Notes under the pieces: model-generated
What the model was told of the DNA's origin: nothing
The model's input: only the letters and a program-made list of their open reading frames with translations
Databases searched by the model: none
Assembly (NCBI GenBank): GCA_020633655.1
Contig: JACKDF010000001.1
Span: 124,001 to 188,000, forward strand
Source of the DNA: Deferribacteres bacterium
GTDB lineage: Bacteria > Zhuqueibacterota > Zhuqueibacteria > Zhuqueibacterales > Geothermadaptataceae
Reading direction: 5' to 3'
Length of the DNA stretch: 64,000 bases
Part shown: positions 8,967 through 17,052 of the stretch, piece after piece
How the letters are laid out: every line of letters begins with the position of its first letter
How positions within the stretch are numbered: position 1 is the stretch's first letter
Made by a program: the position numbers and the translations under genes

Positions 8967-9485
8967 ATGAAATGGCTCATACAATTAATCGAAGAACTTG
9001 CAGAAATTCGCTCTCCGCTGCGGCCACCAGGCGCAGTCCACGAAGAAGAATTTATCAATCGTTGCATCCGTTGCAACAAATGCATCCAAATCTGCCCCTA
9101 CCATTCCATTATCGCCGCACCGCTCTCACACGGTAAAAAAGTTAGCCTTCCCGTCATCGTTCCAAAAGACATACCCTGTTATGTTTGCATGAAATGTCCG
9201 CCCGTTTGTCCCACAGGCGCCTTAGACAATACGCTGGTGAACAAGCAAAATGTCGCCATGGGTTTGGCGGTTATCAACGAAGACTTGTGCTTGCCCTACA
9301 ACGGCATAATTTGTCGCGCCTGCTTTGAGCGCTGCCCAATTTACAGAGAGGCGATCACGTTAAAAGATGAATTGTATCCCCAGGTGCATACGGATAAATG
9401 CACCGGTTGTGGTGTTTGCGAAAGCGTGTGCCCGGCTGAAGAAACCGCTATCACGATAAAGAGCAATCACAAAATTTTCGTGTAA
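8967..9485 (+). CDS. napG: NapG-type 4x[4Fe-4S] ferredoxin lacking a Tat signal
   Basis: A 172-residue polyferredoxin that in the NapGH system passes electrons from the quinol side to the nitrate reductase partners. Seen: four complete clusters of Cys: 33/36/39/43, 71/74/77/81, 108/116/119/123 and 145/148/151/155, plus the family segment LRPPGA before the first cluster. Known NapG proteins start with a twin-arginine signal and work in the periplasm. Here the protein starts directly with a short amphipathic stretch, and only 41 bases separate it from napD, so there is no room for a signal. It may act on the cytoplasmic face, or be exported another way. Confidence 0.87.
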   Translation: MKWLIQLIEELAEIRSPLRPPGAVHEEEFINRCIRCNKCIQICPYHSIIAAPLSHGKKVSLPVIVPKDIPCYVCMKCPPVCPTGALDNTLVNKQNVAMGLAVINEDLCLPYNGIICRACFERCPIYREAITLKDELYPQVHTDKCTGCGVCESVCPAEETAITIKSNHKIFV

Positions 9486-9500
9486 AGAAAATCACAGAAA

Positions 9501-10415
9501 ATGAAAAAGAATAAAACGACAACTTACCATAAAATTCAATGCGTCCGACGCAGTGTGCAAACGCTCGCCATTCTCCTTTTCCTGGCAATCCCGATGGCGA
9601 ACTGGTTTGGCATACATCTCGTAATCGGCACGCTCTATTCCATAAGTATAGGTGACATGGTTATATCCGATCCGTTAATGGTTTTACAAACGGTTCTGCT
9701 TACCAAACAAATTTACCTGCCATTGCTCCTTTCCCTCCTCATTCCAGTTGCATTGGCTGCACTTTTAGGACGCGTCTTTTGCGGCTGGATCTGTCCGCAG
9801 AACAGTCTTTCCGAATGGGTGAACGCTCTGCAAAAAAAATATTTTTATAAGCGGTGGCGCCGTCACAACATGCCTGTGGTTCGCACAAATCCCAATCCTT
9901 TGGTTTATTGGGGAATGCTGCTGGGCTTTATTATGCTAACGAGCGTGTTGGGTTATTCACTGTTCAATTATCTCTCAGCGCCGGGCATTCTCACGAGCCA
10001 AACCGCCCGCCTTTTGACAACCGGGACTTTAGGTATTGAAATATGCATCGTGTTTCTCATTGTACTTGCGGAATTCATTTTGGGTTACCGTATCTGGTGC
10101 AAAACGATTTGTCCGGTTGGTGCAATGCTCGCCCTCTTCAAGACCCGCTCCAGCTTGCAGATTCAACACGACGTAAGCAAATGCGATTGCAAAGGCGAAA
10201 CCAGCCCCTGTACCGTTGTTTGTCCTTTGAATCTTTCGCCAAAACAGGAAAATCTTTACCCCTTCTGCATGAACTGCGGTCTTTGTCTCGATATGTGTGA
10301 AAAAACCGGCAACAGTTCGCTGAGTTTTGTGATGGGAAATGTAAACAGGGGGAATTCATTGCAGGGAAGCTCCTCCCTGTGTGGCTCGGATGCCTGCCCG
10401 ATTGGTAAGGAGTAA
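9501..10415 (+). CDS. napH: NapH-type membrane quinol dehydrogenase subunit
   Basis: A 304-residue membrane protein with about four to five helices (for example 18-38, 70-90, 136-155 and 175-198). It carries two membrane-edge Cys motifs of the NapH/CcoG family: FCGWICP near 93-99 and CKTICPVGA near 200. Two further Cys-rich [4Fe-4S]-type regions occur in the C-terminal third (CDCKG...CTVVCP and CMNCGLCLDMC). NapH together with NapG oxidises menaquinol or ubiquinol, and probably replaces NapC here since no NapC is seen. It starts 15 bases after napG. It is convergent with the RNase gene on the other strand. Confidence 0.9.
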   Translation: MKKNKTTTYHKIQCVRRSVQTLAILLFLAIPMANWFGIHLVIGTLYSISIGDMVISDPLMVLQTVLLTKQIYLPLLLSLLIPVALAALLGRVFCGWICPQNSLSEWVNALQKKYFYKRWRRHNMPVVRTNPNPLVYWGMLLGFIMLTSVLGYSLFNYLSAPGILTSQTARLLTTGTLGIEICIVFLIVLAEFILGYRIWCKTICPVGAMLALFKTRSSLQIQHDVSKCDCKGETSPCTVVCPLNLSPKQENLYPFCMNCGLCLDMCEKTGNSSLSFVMGNVNRGNSLQGSSSLCGSDACPIGKE

Positions 10416-10457
10416 TTTCTTTTGATTTAAAACCCGCAAGCTGAAAATCTTAAAAAT

Positions 10458-12266
10458 CTATCCAACCACCTTAAAAAACATCTCCAATTCGGCAAATCGT
10501 AATTTTGAAACTTCAATCTCAATTTCAGTATTGAGTTCGTAAGTTTTTTCCAGGTGCACTTCAGCATCAGCACCGAGGGAGGGGATGAGAATACGGCCAC
10601 GATGTCCGCGCTGATCGACGACAATTGCTTTTTCCCGCCAATCCGGATGGTTATGTAAATACACCATCGTCCAGTGGCGATTGGATTGGCGTTCGCACTG
10701 ACGCACATTCCCGCTGACTGTATCGGCCATGGCCATGCGCTCGAGCGCTTGTTCGTAGGTCTGCTGTTCTTTTCCCAGAAGAAAGGCACGCAATTGTTGG
10801 TGCACAACCAAATCGGTGTAGCGGCGCAATGGACTGGTAACTCGCGTGTAGGCTTGCAAGCCGAGCCCGAAATGTGGCCCCGGACTTGTTCGTATCTCAC
10901 TGCGTTTCATCGAGCGCAGGCATACGAATTTTTCTGCCCATGTACTGGTGGGGAGTATTTCGTCCGAAGGGGGCTGTGTAATAAAAGGGATTTGGATGAC
11001 ATTTTCATCAGCAAAGCGTGCCGCGGCCTCTCCAGTCATTACCATCGCTTCCATAACCAATTGCCGGCTCGGGACTTCTTCAATCGGCCTGATTTCTACC
11101 TCATTGTCCTTTACCCGGATTTTGACTTCCGGTAAATCGATATTCACTGCACCGGCAGCGAGTCGTCGTTTTTGGAAACGCTGTGCAACCTGCCACATGG
11201 ACGCCAGAGGCTCTTCAAGCAAACGATTGTTGGCTTGGGCGTAAGTTAATCGCGATACTTTTACCAGGCTCGGTTTGATTTGCAGGTCGGTGATTTCACC
11301 TGCCTCATCAATTTTTAATCCAAATGAAAGTGCCGGTGAAATTTCCTGCAAGCCTAATCCCAACCGCAAAGTCACTTCCTGCGGAAGCATGGTTGTCACT
11401 TTCTCTGGCAGGTACAAATTGGCGCCAATGCCACGGGCTTCCAAATCAAGTTCACTGTCTGGCGCGATCAACGCCCCGGCGTCAGCGATATGCACCCAGA
11501 GCGTTTCGCCATCGATGCTGAGGGCATCGTCTGGATCGGTAGCGCCTTCATCATCGATGGCAAAGGCGGGCAGGTGGGTGAGGTCGAGGCGCTCTTCATC
11601 GGGAAGGGCTGGCACCGGGTGCCGTTGTGGTTCCTCATGCAAATCAAAAAAGCGCGGCCAGGAATTGTGCTGGATATTCCAGACATTTGTTTTCAACAGG
11701 AGCTCATGGGCCTTTTCCCGGGTGATTTGCATACCAATTTCAGTCATTATTTTGCTTGTTTGCGACTTGCCATAGGCGACGGCTTCGATTTCGCCCATTT
11801 TGCTAAAATCTTCTTCGATCAATTGCCGATTACGCAAACGCTCAATAAATTCTCCCCAGGCATTTTTCTTGTCAACTTTTTCCTGCCTTTTGTTTTTTTC
11901 TGCTTCAACTTCTTCCACGGTGTGAACAAGAATTTCCTGAGGTATCCCCGAAAAATAGAGCCCATCATCCACAAGCTCCCAGGTTGCCCAGGCAGTAGCT
12001 GGCGTATAGGCATCGTAAATTAATTCAGCAAGTTCAGACAATTTCGATTTTTCCCCGGCGAGCAGCTCCCATGCAGTTTTTACGTCACCCTCGGGATTTT
12101 TCAATTCAGAAAAGTTCTCAAATGGCCCGGGATGCAGAAGTTCCACATCCTTTCCACGCACTTTACGGGTTTTTCCATCCTGCCCAACAATTTCGAGTTT
12201 TTCCCCCAGGCTTAAAACACGTGCAGGGCGATTTTTGTACAGAACAAGGCTTCCCTGTTTTTTCAT
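10458..12266 (-). CDS. RNB-domain 3'-5' exoribonuclease (RNase II/R family)
   Basis: A 602-residue single-strand RNA exonuclease. Seen: an N-terminal SH3/KOW-like segment (LYKNRPARVLSLGEKLEIVG), a helical region, and the RNB catalytic core with metal-binding DDEGATDPDDALSI. The later conserved segment TSPLRRYTDLVVHQQL and a short C-terminal OB-fold complete it. The N-terminus differs from E. coli RNase II/R cold-shock domains and is closer in outline to the Deinococcus/cyanobacterial type. The longer frame begins at TTG 12308 and would overlap the mnmH stop. The ATG at 12266 was chosen, with AGGA upstream. It lies 23 bases after mnmH and is probably co-transcribed. Confidence 0.9.
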   Translation of the reverse strand: MKKQGSLVLYKNRPARVLSLGEKLEIVGQDGKTRKVRGKDVELLHPGPFENFSELKNPEGDVKTAWELLAGEKSKLSELAELIYDAYTPATAWATWELVDDGLYFSGIPQEILVHTVEEVEAEKNKRQEKVDKKNAWGEFIERLRNRQLIEEDFSKMGEIEAVAYGKSQTSKIMTEIGMQITREKAHELLLKTNVWNIQHNSWPRFFDLHEEPQRHPVPALPDEERLDLTHLPAFAIDDEGATDPDDALSIDGETLWVHIADAGALIAPDSELDLEARGIGANLYLPEKVTTMLPQEVTLRLGLGLQEISPALSFGLKIDEAGEITDLQIKPSLVKVSRLTYAQANNRLLEEPLASMWQVAQRFQKRRLAAGAVNIDLPEVKIRVKDNEVEIRPIEEVPSRQLVMEAMVMTGEAAARFADENVIQIPFITQPPSDEILPTSTWAEKFVCLRSMKRSEIRTSPGPHFGLGLQAYTRVTSPLRRYTDLVVHQQLRAFLLGKEQQTYEQALERMAMADTVSGNVRQCERQSNRHWTMVYLHNHPDWREKAIVVDQRGHRGRILIPSLGADAEVHLEKTYELNTEIEIEVSKLRFAELEMFFKVVG

Positions 12267-12289
12267 ATATAAACCAATCCTAAGATTTT

Positions 12290-13318
12290 CTATTTTTTTG
12301 CATACCAAAAATCCCGCACCAGCACGGCATTTTCTGCAGCGTCGATGGTATTCGTCCCTACCTGCAAAACCTGGTCATCCTCCCGGCGAACGAGTCCGCG
12401 TGTGTAGAATTTATCATAATAGGGCAATAGAATTGCGCATGCCTGTTCCATATCCCCTGCATCCAGCGCTTCCAGGGTTTGTTTTGTTGCCAAACCACCC
12501 AGCCGGCGTTCGATTCGTTGCGTTGCTTTTTTTAATTCATCAGGATTCAACTCAGCATACTCCAGGAGCAATCTTTTCTGACGTAAATCCGCTGGCATTT
12601 CCACAGCAAGCACCGGACCTGCTTTCATTTGCTGCCAGATTTCCATCGGAACATGCACGTTTCCGATGCGCTGGCTTTCATCTTCCAGCCAGAGCAGCTT
12701 TTGTGGATCGATTTTTCGCCAGGCAAGGCCTAGGCGATTTTCAAAATGTTCCTGGGTGATGTCCTGAGGCCTTTCGATCCCGCCAAAGGCCGAACCTTTG
12801 TGAATGGCAAGGTCTTCAAGGTCGATTATTTTCTCACCTAATTTTGCAAGCTCGAGCAATATTTCCGTTTTGCCAGTCCCGGTCATGCCGCCGAGAATAA
12901 CGATTTGTTTCTCTTGTGTGAACCCCTCGCGGACAAAACGACGAAATGATTTATAGCCGCCTTCAAGCACAAAACAATGCAATCCGGAAAACTCCAATAG
13001 CCAGGCCATGCTTTCGCTACGCTGCCCACCACGCCAGCAGTGGAGAAATACCTGCCGGTTTGAACAATGCTCCTTGGCAAATTCGACAAATCCCATCATT
13101 TTCGGTCCGACGATTTCCAGCCCGCGCAACATCGCCTGTTCACGCCCTTTTCGCTTATAAAGTGTACCAACTTCTGCACGTTCTTCATCGGAGAACAATG
13201 GCAAATTTTTCGCGCCCGGGATGCGTCCATGCTGGAATTCAGCTGGTGAACGCACATCGAATATGGGCTGAGCTTCACTTTGCTGCAGAAATTTTTCGAT
13301 TGGAAGTACTTGTGGCAT
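12290..13318 (-). CDS. mnmH: tRNA 2-selenouridine synthase
   Basis: MnmH (SelU/YbbB) replaces the 2-thio group of the wobble uridine in certain tRNAs by selenium, via a geranylated intermediate, using selenophosphate. Seen: an N-terminal rhodanese domain (DVRSPAEFQHGRIPGAKNLP) with catalytic C94 in HCWRGGQRS, then a P-loop ATPase-like domain with GGMTGTGKT at 143-151. At 342 residues it is normal for the family. The site GGAAAA lies before the ATG. It needs SelD selenophosphate synthetase, which is not in this window. The downstream gene is an RNB ribonuclease on the same strand. Confidence 0.95.
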   Translation of the reverse strand: MPQVLPIEKFLQQSEAQPIFDVRSPAEFQHGRIPGAKNLPLFSDEERAEVGTLYKRKGREQAMLRGLEIVGPKMMGFVEFAKEHCSNRQVFLHCWRGGQRSESMAWLLEFSGLHCFVLEGGYKSFRRFVREGFTQEKQIVILGGMTGTGKTEILLELAKLGEKIIDLEDLAIHKGSAFGGIERPQDITQEHFENRLGLAWRKIDPQKLLWLEDESQRIGNVHVPMEIWQQMKAGPVLAVEMPADLRQKRLLLEYAELNPDELKKATQRIERRLGGLATKQTLEALDAGDMEQACAILLPYYDKFYTRGLVRREDDQVLQVGTNTIDAAENAVLVRDFWYAKK

Positions 13319-13589
13319 TATAAAATTTTCCTAAAAAATTGGCTTGAAAAGTACGGCGGGAAATTGAAAATCGCAATGCAAAAGACTGACTTCAATTTTC
13401 AGTCTAAAGTTCGCTCACATTATTTCACTAGCCTTCTAAACCTAAACACATTATCTCCGGTCTAAAGGGTAAAAATCAGAATTCTGTTTACAAATAATTG
13501 AAATCAGGCAACAAGGGCCTGGGCTACGGATTAATTATTTAAAAAATAGGGTATCCTTATCCCCCTTGTAGAATTATGACGGAGGAAAT

Positions 13590-15626
13590 ATGAAGAAAAC
13601 TCAGGTAGCGATTCTCCTGCTCTTCCTGCTGATGACCATTCCAGTAACCGCCCAGCATCTCGATCTGGCAGTCAATGGCTACGGTCTCAGCTTAGGAAAT
13701 TCAACCATGATCAACGGCGTTCGCATCAACTGGTCCGATGATCAGGTTGAAAAAATCAATGGGCTCAATTTAACGATATGGCGCCCTACACGCAATCCAA
13801 ATGCGGAGTATAACGGACTCTACCTCGGCTTGGTGGGCACAGATGCCAAAACCGTGAAAGGTATCTCACTCACAGGTGTTGGTATCGCCGCCTCAAATAC
13901 TATCAGCGGTGTGCATGTCACAGGTTTGGGTTTGGCTTCGGAAAAGAGAATTAGCGGCGTCAATTTTGCCCTGGGCATCATTTCCGGTGACGAGGCCGTT
14001 TCCGGTATAAACCTGGGAACACTTGCCCTGTTCTCAAAAAAAGGCTCGATGCACTGGGTAAATATCGGTGGGCTTGCCTGTGTTGCGAACGAAAATCTCA
14101 CCGGGATTAATTTAGGAGGCCTCGCCACTGTTGCAGCCGAAGGAATGGCGCAAGGTCTGAATCTCAGCCCCGTCGCTGTCGTTGGGGATGGCGGTGTTCA
14201 GGGTGTAAATCTCGCAGGTGTTGCTCTGGTTTCCGGTAGCGGCGAAATCAGCGGGATAAATCTTTCCGGAGTTGCGGTTGTTGCAGGAACACGCCTATTC
14301 GGATTGAACATGGGCGGTTTGGCAACGGTTTCTAACGGCACGATGAGCGGCATCAACACGAGTTTTGTCGCTGTTGTCGCAACGGACATGCAAGGTTTGA
14401 ACCTTGGTGCAATAACAACGGTCGCCAATGGAAGCATGCGCGGATTTAATCTGAGTCCGGGTGTCGTGGTTGCTAATAAAATGCATGGCTTAAATTTAAG
14501 TGGACTGGCCACCGTAACAAACAATGGCGAAATGCGGGGTATCAACGCAAGCGGAGGTGTTGTCGTTGCAACAGAGGATATGCATTGGGTAAATCTCAGC
14601 ACGCTGGCTACAGTTTCCTCCAACGGCCAGATGACCGGCGCCAATTTCAGTGGTGGTGCAGTTGTCGCGCATGGTTTAAAAGGCATAAACATTGGCGGCC
14701 TGACAACTGTGGCGAATACAGATGCCATGCAGGGCTTCAATCTGTCCTTTGGCGCGACCGTGTCGAACAAAGACATGAACTGGGTCAATGTTGGCGGTTT
14801 AGCCACCGTTGCCAGCGATGGTCATATCACCGGGCTCAACTTTGGTGGAGGCGCTCTTGTGGGCAACAGGGGTGTAGCCGGATTGAATTTCGGAGGGCTG
14901 GCATTGGTTGCAGCAGACGGCAAGATGACAGGCCTGAATCTTAGTGCCGGAGCCGTCGTGGCGAAGAAAAATATGGTTTATGCCGGAGTAAGTGGCGTGG
15001 CTACAGTATCCGCTGAAGGTTATATAAAAGGGGTGCATGGCAGCGGCGGCGCGATCGTCGGGCGTGAAGGCGTGCATGGCATCACGTTGAGCGGCATTGC
15101 AACAGTAGCACCGGACGCGGATGTATATGGCCTGCATATCAGCGGCGGTGCGATAGTGGGCAAAAAATCCGTCACGGGGTTTAATATGGCAGGCCTCGTC
15201 GTGGCTTCACAAAATGATTTAAACGGACTCTCCCTCGCACTGGGTGGATTGTATGCTGAAAGGCTCAAATGGATCAACATTGCAGGACTCGATATTTGCG
15301 CAAAAGAGAAAATGACAGGTTTTAATTTTAGTGGTTTGCGTCTGCGTGCAAGAGAAGTTGAAGGATTCACAATCTGCGGAATCTCAAATAGATCCAATTC
15401 CGTGCGTGGCGTCAATCTTGCGGGTGTTACACGCACCAGAGAAATGGCCGGACTTACAGCTGGCGTCGGTAATATCGTTTCCGACCACCAGGTTGGGATC
15501 AGCCTTGGGCTCGTCAATTATGCAACGAAGATTTTCGGTGTACAAATCGGGCTTATCAACTATATTAAGGAAAATCCCAAGTGGTTTAAATTACTGCCAC
15601 TCATAAACTTCAATTTTAACAAATAA
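13590..15626 (+). CDS. Exported repeat protein with ~16-residue periodicity (LA_2272-like)
   Basis: A 678-residue exported protein with a signal peptide (cleavage near VTAQ, residue 22). From about residue 90 to 660 it consists of more than 30 tandem rungs of about 14-17 residues built on GxNxxGLATVAxxGxM. Rungs of GGLATV type often alternate with GGAVVA type, hinting at a two-rung unit. The tail GLVNY...GVQIGLINYIKENP resembles the LA_2272-type surface repeat family known from Leptospira and other bacteria. A right-handed beta-solenoid or beta-barrel surface protein is the likely fold (inference). The site GGAGG precedes the ATG. The stop is 10 bases before an ECF sigma factor, so it heads that operon. 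Confidence 0.8.
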   Translation: MKKTQVAILLLFLLMTIPVTAQHLDLAVNGYGLSLGNSTMINGVRINWSDDQVEKINGLNLTIWRPTRNPNAEYNGLYLGLVGTDAKTVKGISLTGVGIAASNTISGVHVTGLGLASEKRISGVNFALGIISGDEAVSGINLGTLALFSKKGSMHWVNIGGLACVANENLTGINLGGLATVAAEGMAQGLNLSPVAVVGDGGVQGVNLAGVALVSGSGEISGINLSGVAVVAGTRLFGLNMGGLATVSNGTMSGINTSFVAVVATDMQGLNLGAITTVANGSMRGFNLSPGVVVANKMHGLNLSGLATVTNNGEMRGINASGGVVVATEDMHWVNLSTLATVSSNGQMTGANFSGGAVVAHGLKGINIGGLTTVANTDAMQGFNLSFGATVSNKDMNWVNVGGLATVASDGHITGLNFGGGALVGNRGVAGLNFGGLALVAADGKMTGLNLSAGAVVAKKNMVYAGVSGVATVSAEGYIKGVHGSGGAIVGREGVHGITLSGIATVAPDADVYGLHISGGAIVGKKSVTGFNMAGLVVASQNDLNGLSLALGGLYAERLKWINIAGLDICAKEKMTGFNFSGLRLRAREVEGFTICGISNRSNSVRGVNLAGVTRTREMAGLTAGVGNIVSDHQVGISLGLVNYATKIFGVQIGLINYIKENPKWFKLLPLINFNFNK

Positions 15627-15636
15627 AGTCTGGATT

Positions 15637-16182
15637 GTGAAACTGAGCCAGGGCATAGAAAATGAACATCAATTTATCCGACGCTGCCAGCAAGGTGATG
15701 TGCAAGCCTACGCAATGCTCTACAAGCAGTATGAGCGGCCACTATTCAATACAGCGTTACGCATGTCGGGCAATCCACAGGATGCAGAAGACGCTGTTCA
15801 GATCGCCTTTCTCAAACTGTATCGCAGCATCGATAAATTTCAATTTAAATCAAAATTAAGCACCTATTTGTACCGGATTTTAATGAACGTTTGCTTTGAT
15901 CAAATGGAAAAGAGAAAACGGGAAATGGAAAAACAAAATATCCCGACCGAGAGCAGTTACAGCGAAAAGCCGGACTTGAAACTGCACCTTGAAAAAGCCA
16001 TTAGCGCCCTCCCGGAAAAAATGCGTGCCTGTTTCGTTCTTTTTGCCATTGAGGATCTCAAACAGGAAGAGATCAGTGAAATATTGCATTTGAAAATCGG
16101 GACTGTCAAAGCCCATATTTTCGCCGCAAAAGCCAAACTTCGCGCTTCCTTTTTTGAGTCATTGCCCGGAGAATTGTCATGA
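15637..16182 (+). CDS. ECF sigma factor
   Basis: A 181-residue RNA polymerase sigma factor of the extracytoplasmic-function group. Region 2 lies at about 10-78 (FIRRCQQGDVQAYAMLYKQY, then DAEDAVQIAFLKLYRSIDKF). Region 4, with the helix-turn-helix LKQEEISEILHLKIGTVKAHIFAAKAKL, lies at about 135-172. It starts at GTG 15637, 10 bases after the repeat protein, with a poor ribosome binding site, suggesting translational coupling. It overlaps the next gene by 4 bases (ATGA), the usual arrangement of sigma and anti-sigma pairs. Confidence 0.93.
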   Translation: MKLSQGIENEHQFIRRCQQGDVQAYAMLYKQYERPLFNTALRMSGNPQDAEDAVQIAFLKLYRSIDKFQFKSKLSTYLYRILMNVCFDQMEKRKREMEKQNIPTESSYSEKPDLKLHLEKAISALPEKMRACFVLFAIEDLKQEEISEILHLKIGTVKAHIFAAKAKLRASFFESLPGELS

Positions 16183-16772
16183 ATAAAAATGAATTCGATA
16201 AAATGGATGAGAATTGGAAGCAACGATTTCGCGATTTACAGCAAAAATCGGCACCGGAGTCCGAGCAGGATAAATTCATTCTCGATCTCGCAAAGACACT
16301 GCAGGAGCCGGAGGCCCCTCCCCTTCTGTGGGCAAAAATCGAAAACAAGCTTAGAAACGAAAAACAACAGAATCAAAAGCAAATTTGGCGCCCTTCGCTT
16401 TATCTGCGTGTTGCGGCAATGGTGATTCTTGTTGTCGGTGCAGGATTTTTCTGGCAAAAGTACACTGCAAATGAACCATCGGGAAAAGGTGTACTTAACC
16501 AGACCGCCTTGCAAAAAGTGATTTCAACGGAAAAAGCCTACGAGACAGCCATATCCGAACTGGAAAAACAGGCGACGCCGAAAATGCAAAAGATGGATAT
16601 CGAGCTGCTGTTTCTTTACCGGGATAAATTGGCGACCATTGATGAACAAATCGCTGAATGCCGGCAGGCGCTGAAAGAGAATCCGGGAAACGCACATATA
16701 CGGCGTTATGTGCTTGCCGCCTTACGTGATAAGAAAGAAACCTTGACAGAAATTTTACAAGGCACGATTTAG
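16179..16772 (+). CDS. Probable anti-sigma factor, single-pass membrane protein
   Basis: A 197-residue protein with a cytoplasmic N-terminal part of about 73 residues, one membrane helix (about 74-92, LRVAAMVILVVGAGFFWQ) and a helical periplasmic part. Overlap by 4 bases with the ECF sigma gene and the topology make it the likely anti-sigma factor. It lacks the zinc HxxxCxxC motif of ZAS-type anti-sigma domains, so the sigma-binding part is of another type. The coiled-coil-like C-terminal region (about 105-195) may be the sensing part (inference). Confidence 0.75.
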   Translation: MNKNEFDKMDENWKQRFRDLQQKSAPESEQDKFILDLAKTLQEPEAPPLLWAKIENKLRNEKQQNQKQIWRPSLYLRVAAMVILVVGAGFFWQKYTANEPSGKGVLNQTALQKVISTEKAYETAISELEKQATPKMQKMDIELLFLYRDKLATIDEQIAECRQALKENPGNAHIRRYVLAALRDKKETLTEILQGTI

Positions 16773-16883
16773 TCAGTTTTGTTTACTTGCTGTCCATTTG
16801 ATCAGCGACGATCAAAAACATCTGTAGCCTATAAATGGTTTCAAAATTTTTTCGTGTTAAAAATCGCATGAAAAAATGAAAAG

Positions 16884-17020
16884 AACTCTGACGAGACTAT
16901 CGAAAAACATGTAAATTCGGTCCCTGAGCTTGCCGAAAGGCCCGAATTTGAGCGCGGAACCGGGCGTTTCGACAAGCTCAACGTCCGGTCCATCCCTTTT
17001 TCAACAATCTCGTCAGAGTT
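16884..17020. repeat. 137-bp nested inverted-repeat element
   Basis: Outer arms AACTCTGACGAGA (16884-16896) and TCTCGTCAGAGTT (17008-17020) are perfect, and the match continues inward with mismatches (ctatcgaaaa versus the complement of tttttcaaca). Inside is a second inverted pair built on GAGCTTGCCGAAAGGCCCG and CGGGCGTTTCGACAAGCTC. It resembles REP-type or MITE-like elements. It sits between the anti-sigma gene and the 17053 gene. No open frame is present. Confidence 0.85.
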
Positions 17021-17052
17021 GACACTAAGCAAAATTTAATGAGGATAAAATA

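Noticed and set aside
10427..10900. Minus-strand frame overlapping the RNB gene
   Set aside because: Different frame over conserved RNB-family sequence; no own start signal.
14198..14806. Long antisense frame inside the 16-residue-repeat gene
   Set aside because: It is a by-product of the repetitive, Gly/Ala/Val-rich codons of the sense gene; its product is only low-complexity Pro/Thr/Leu sequence.
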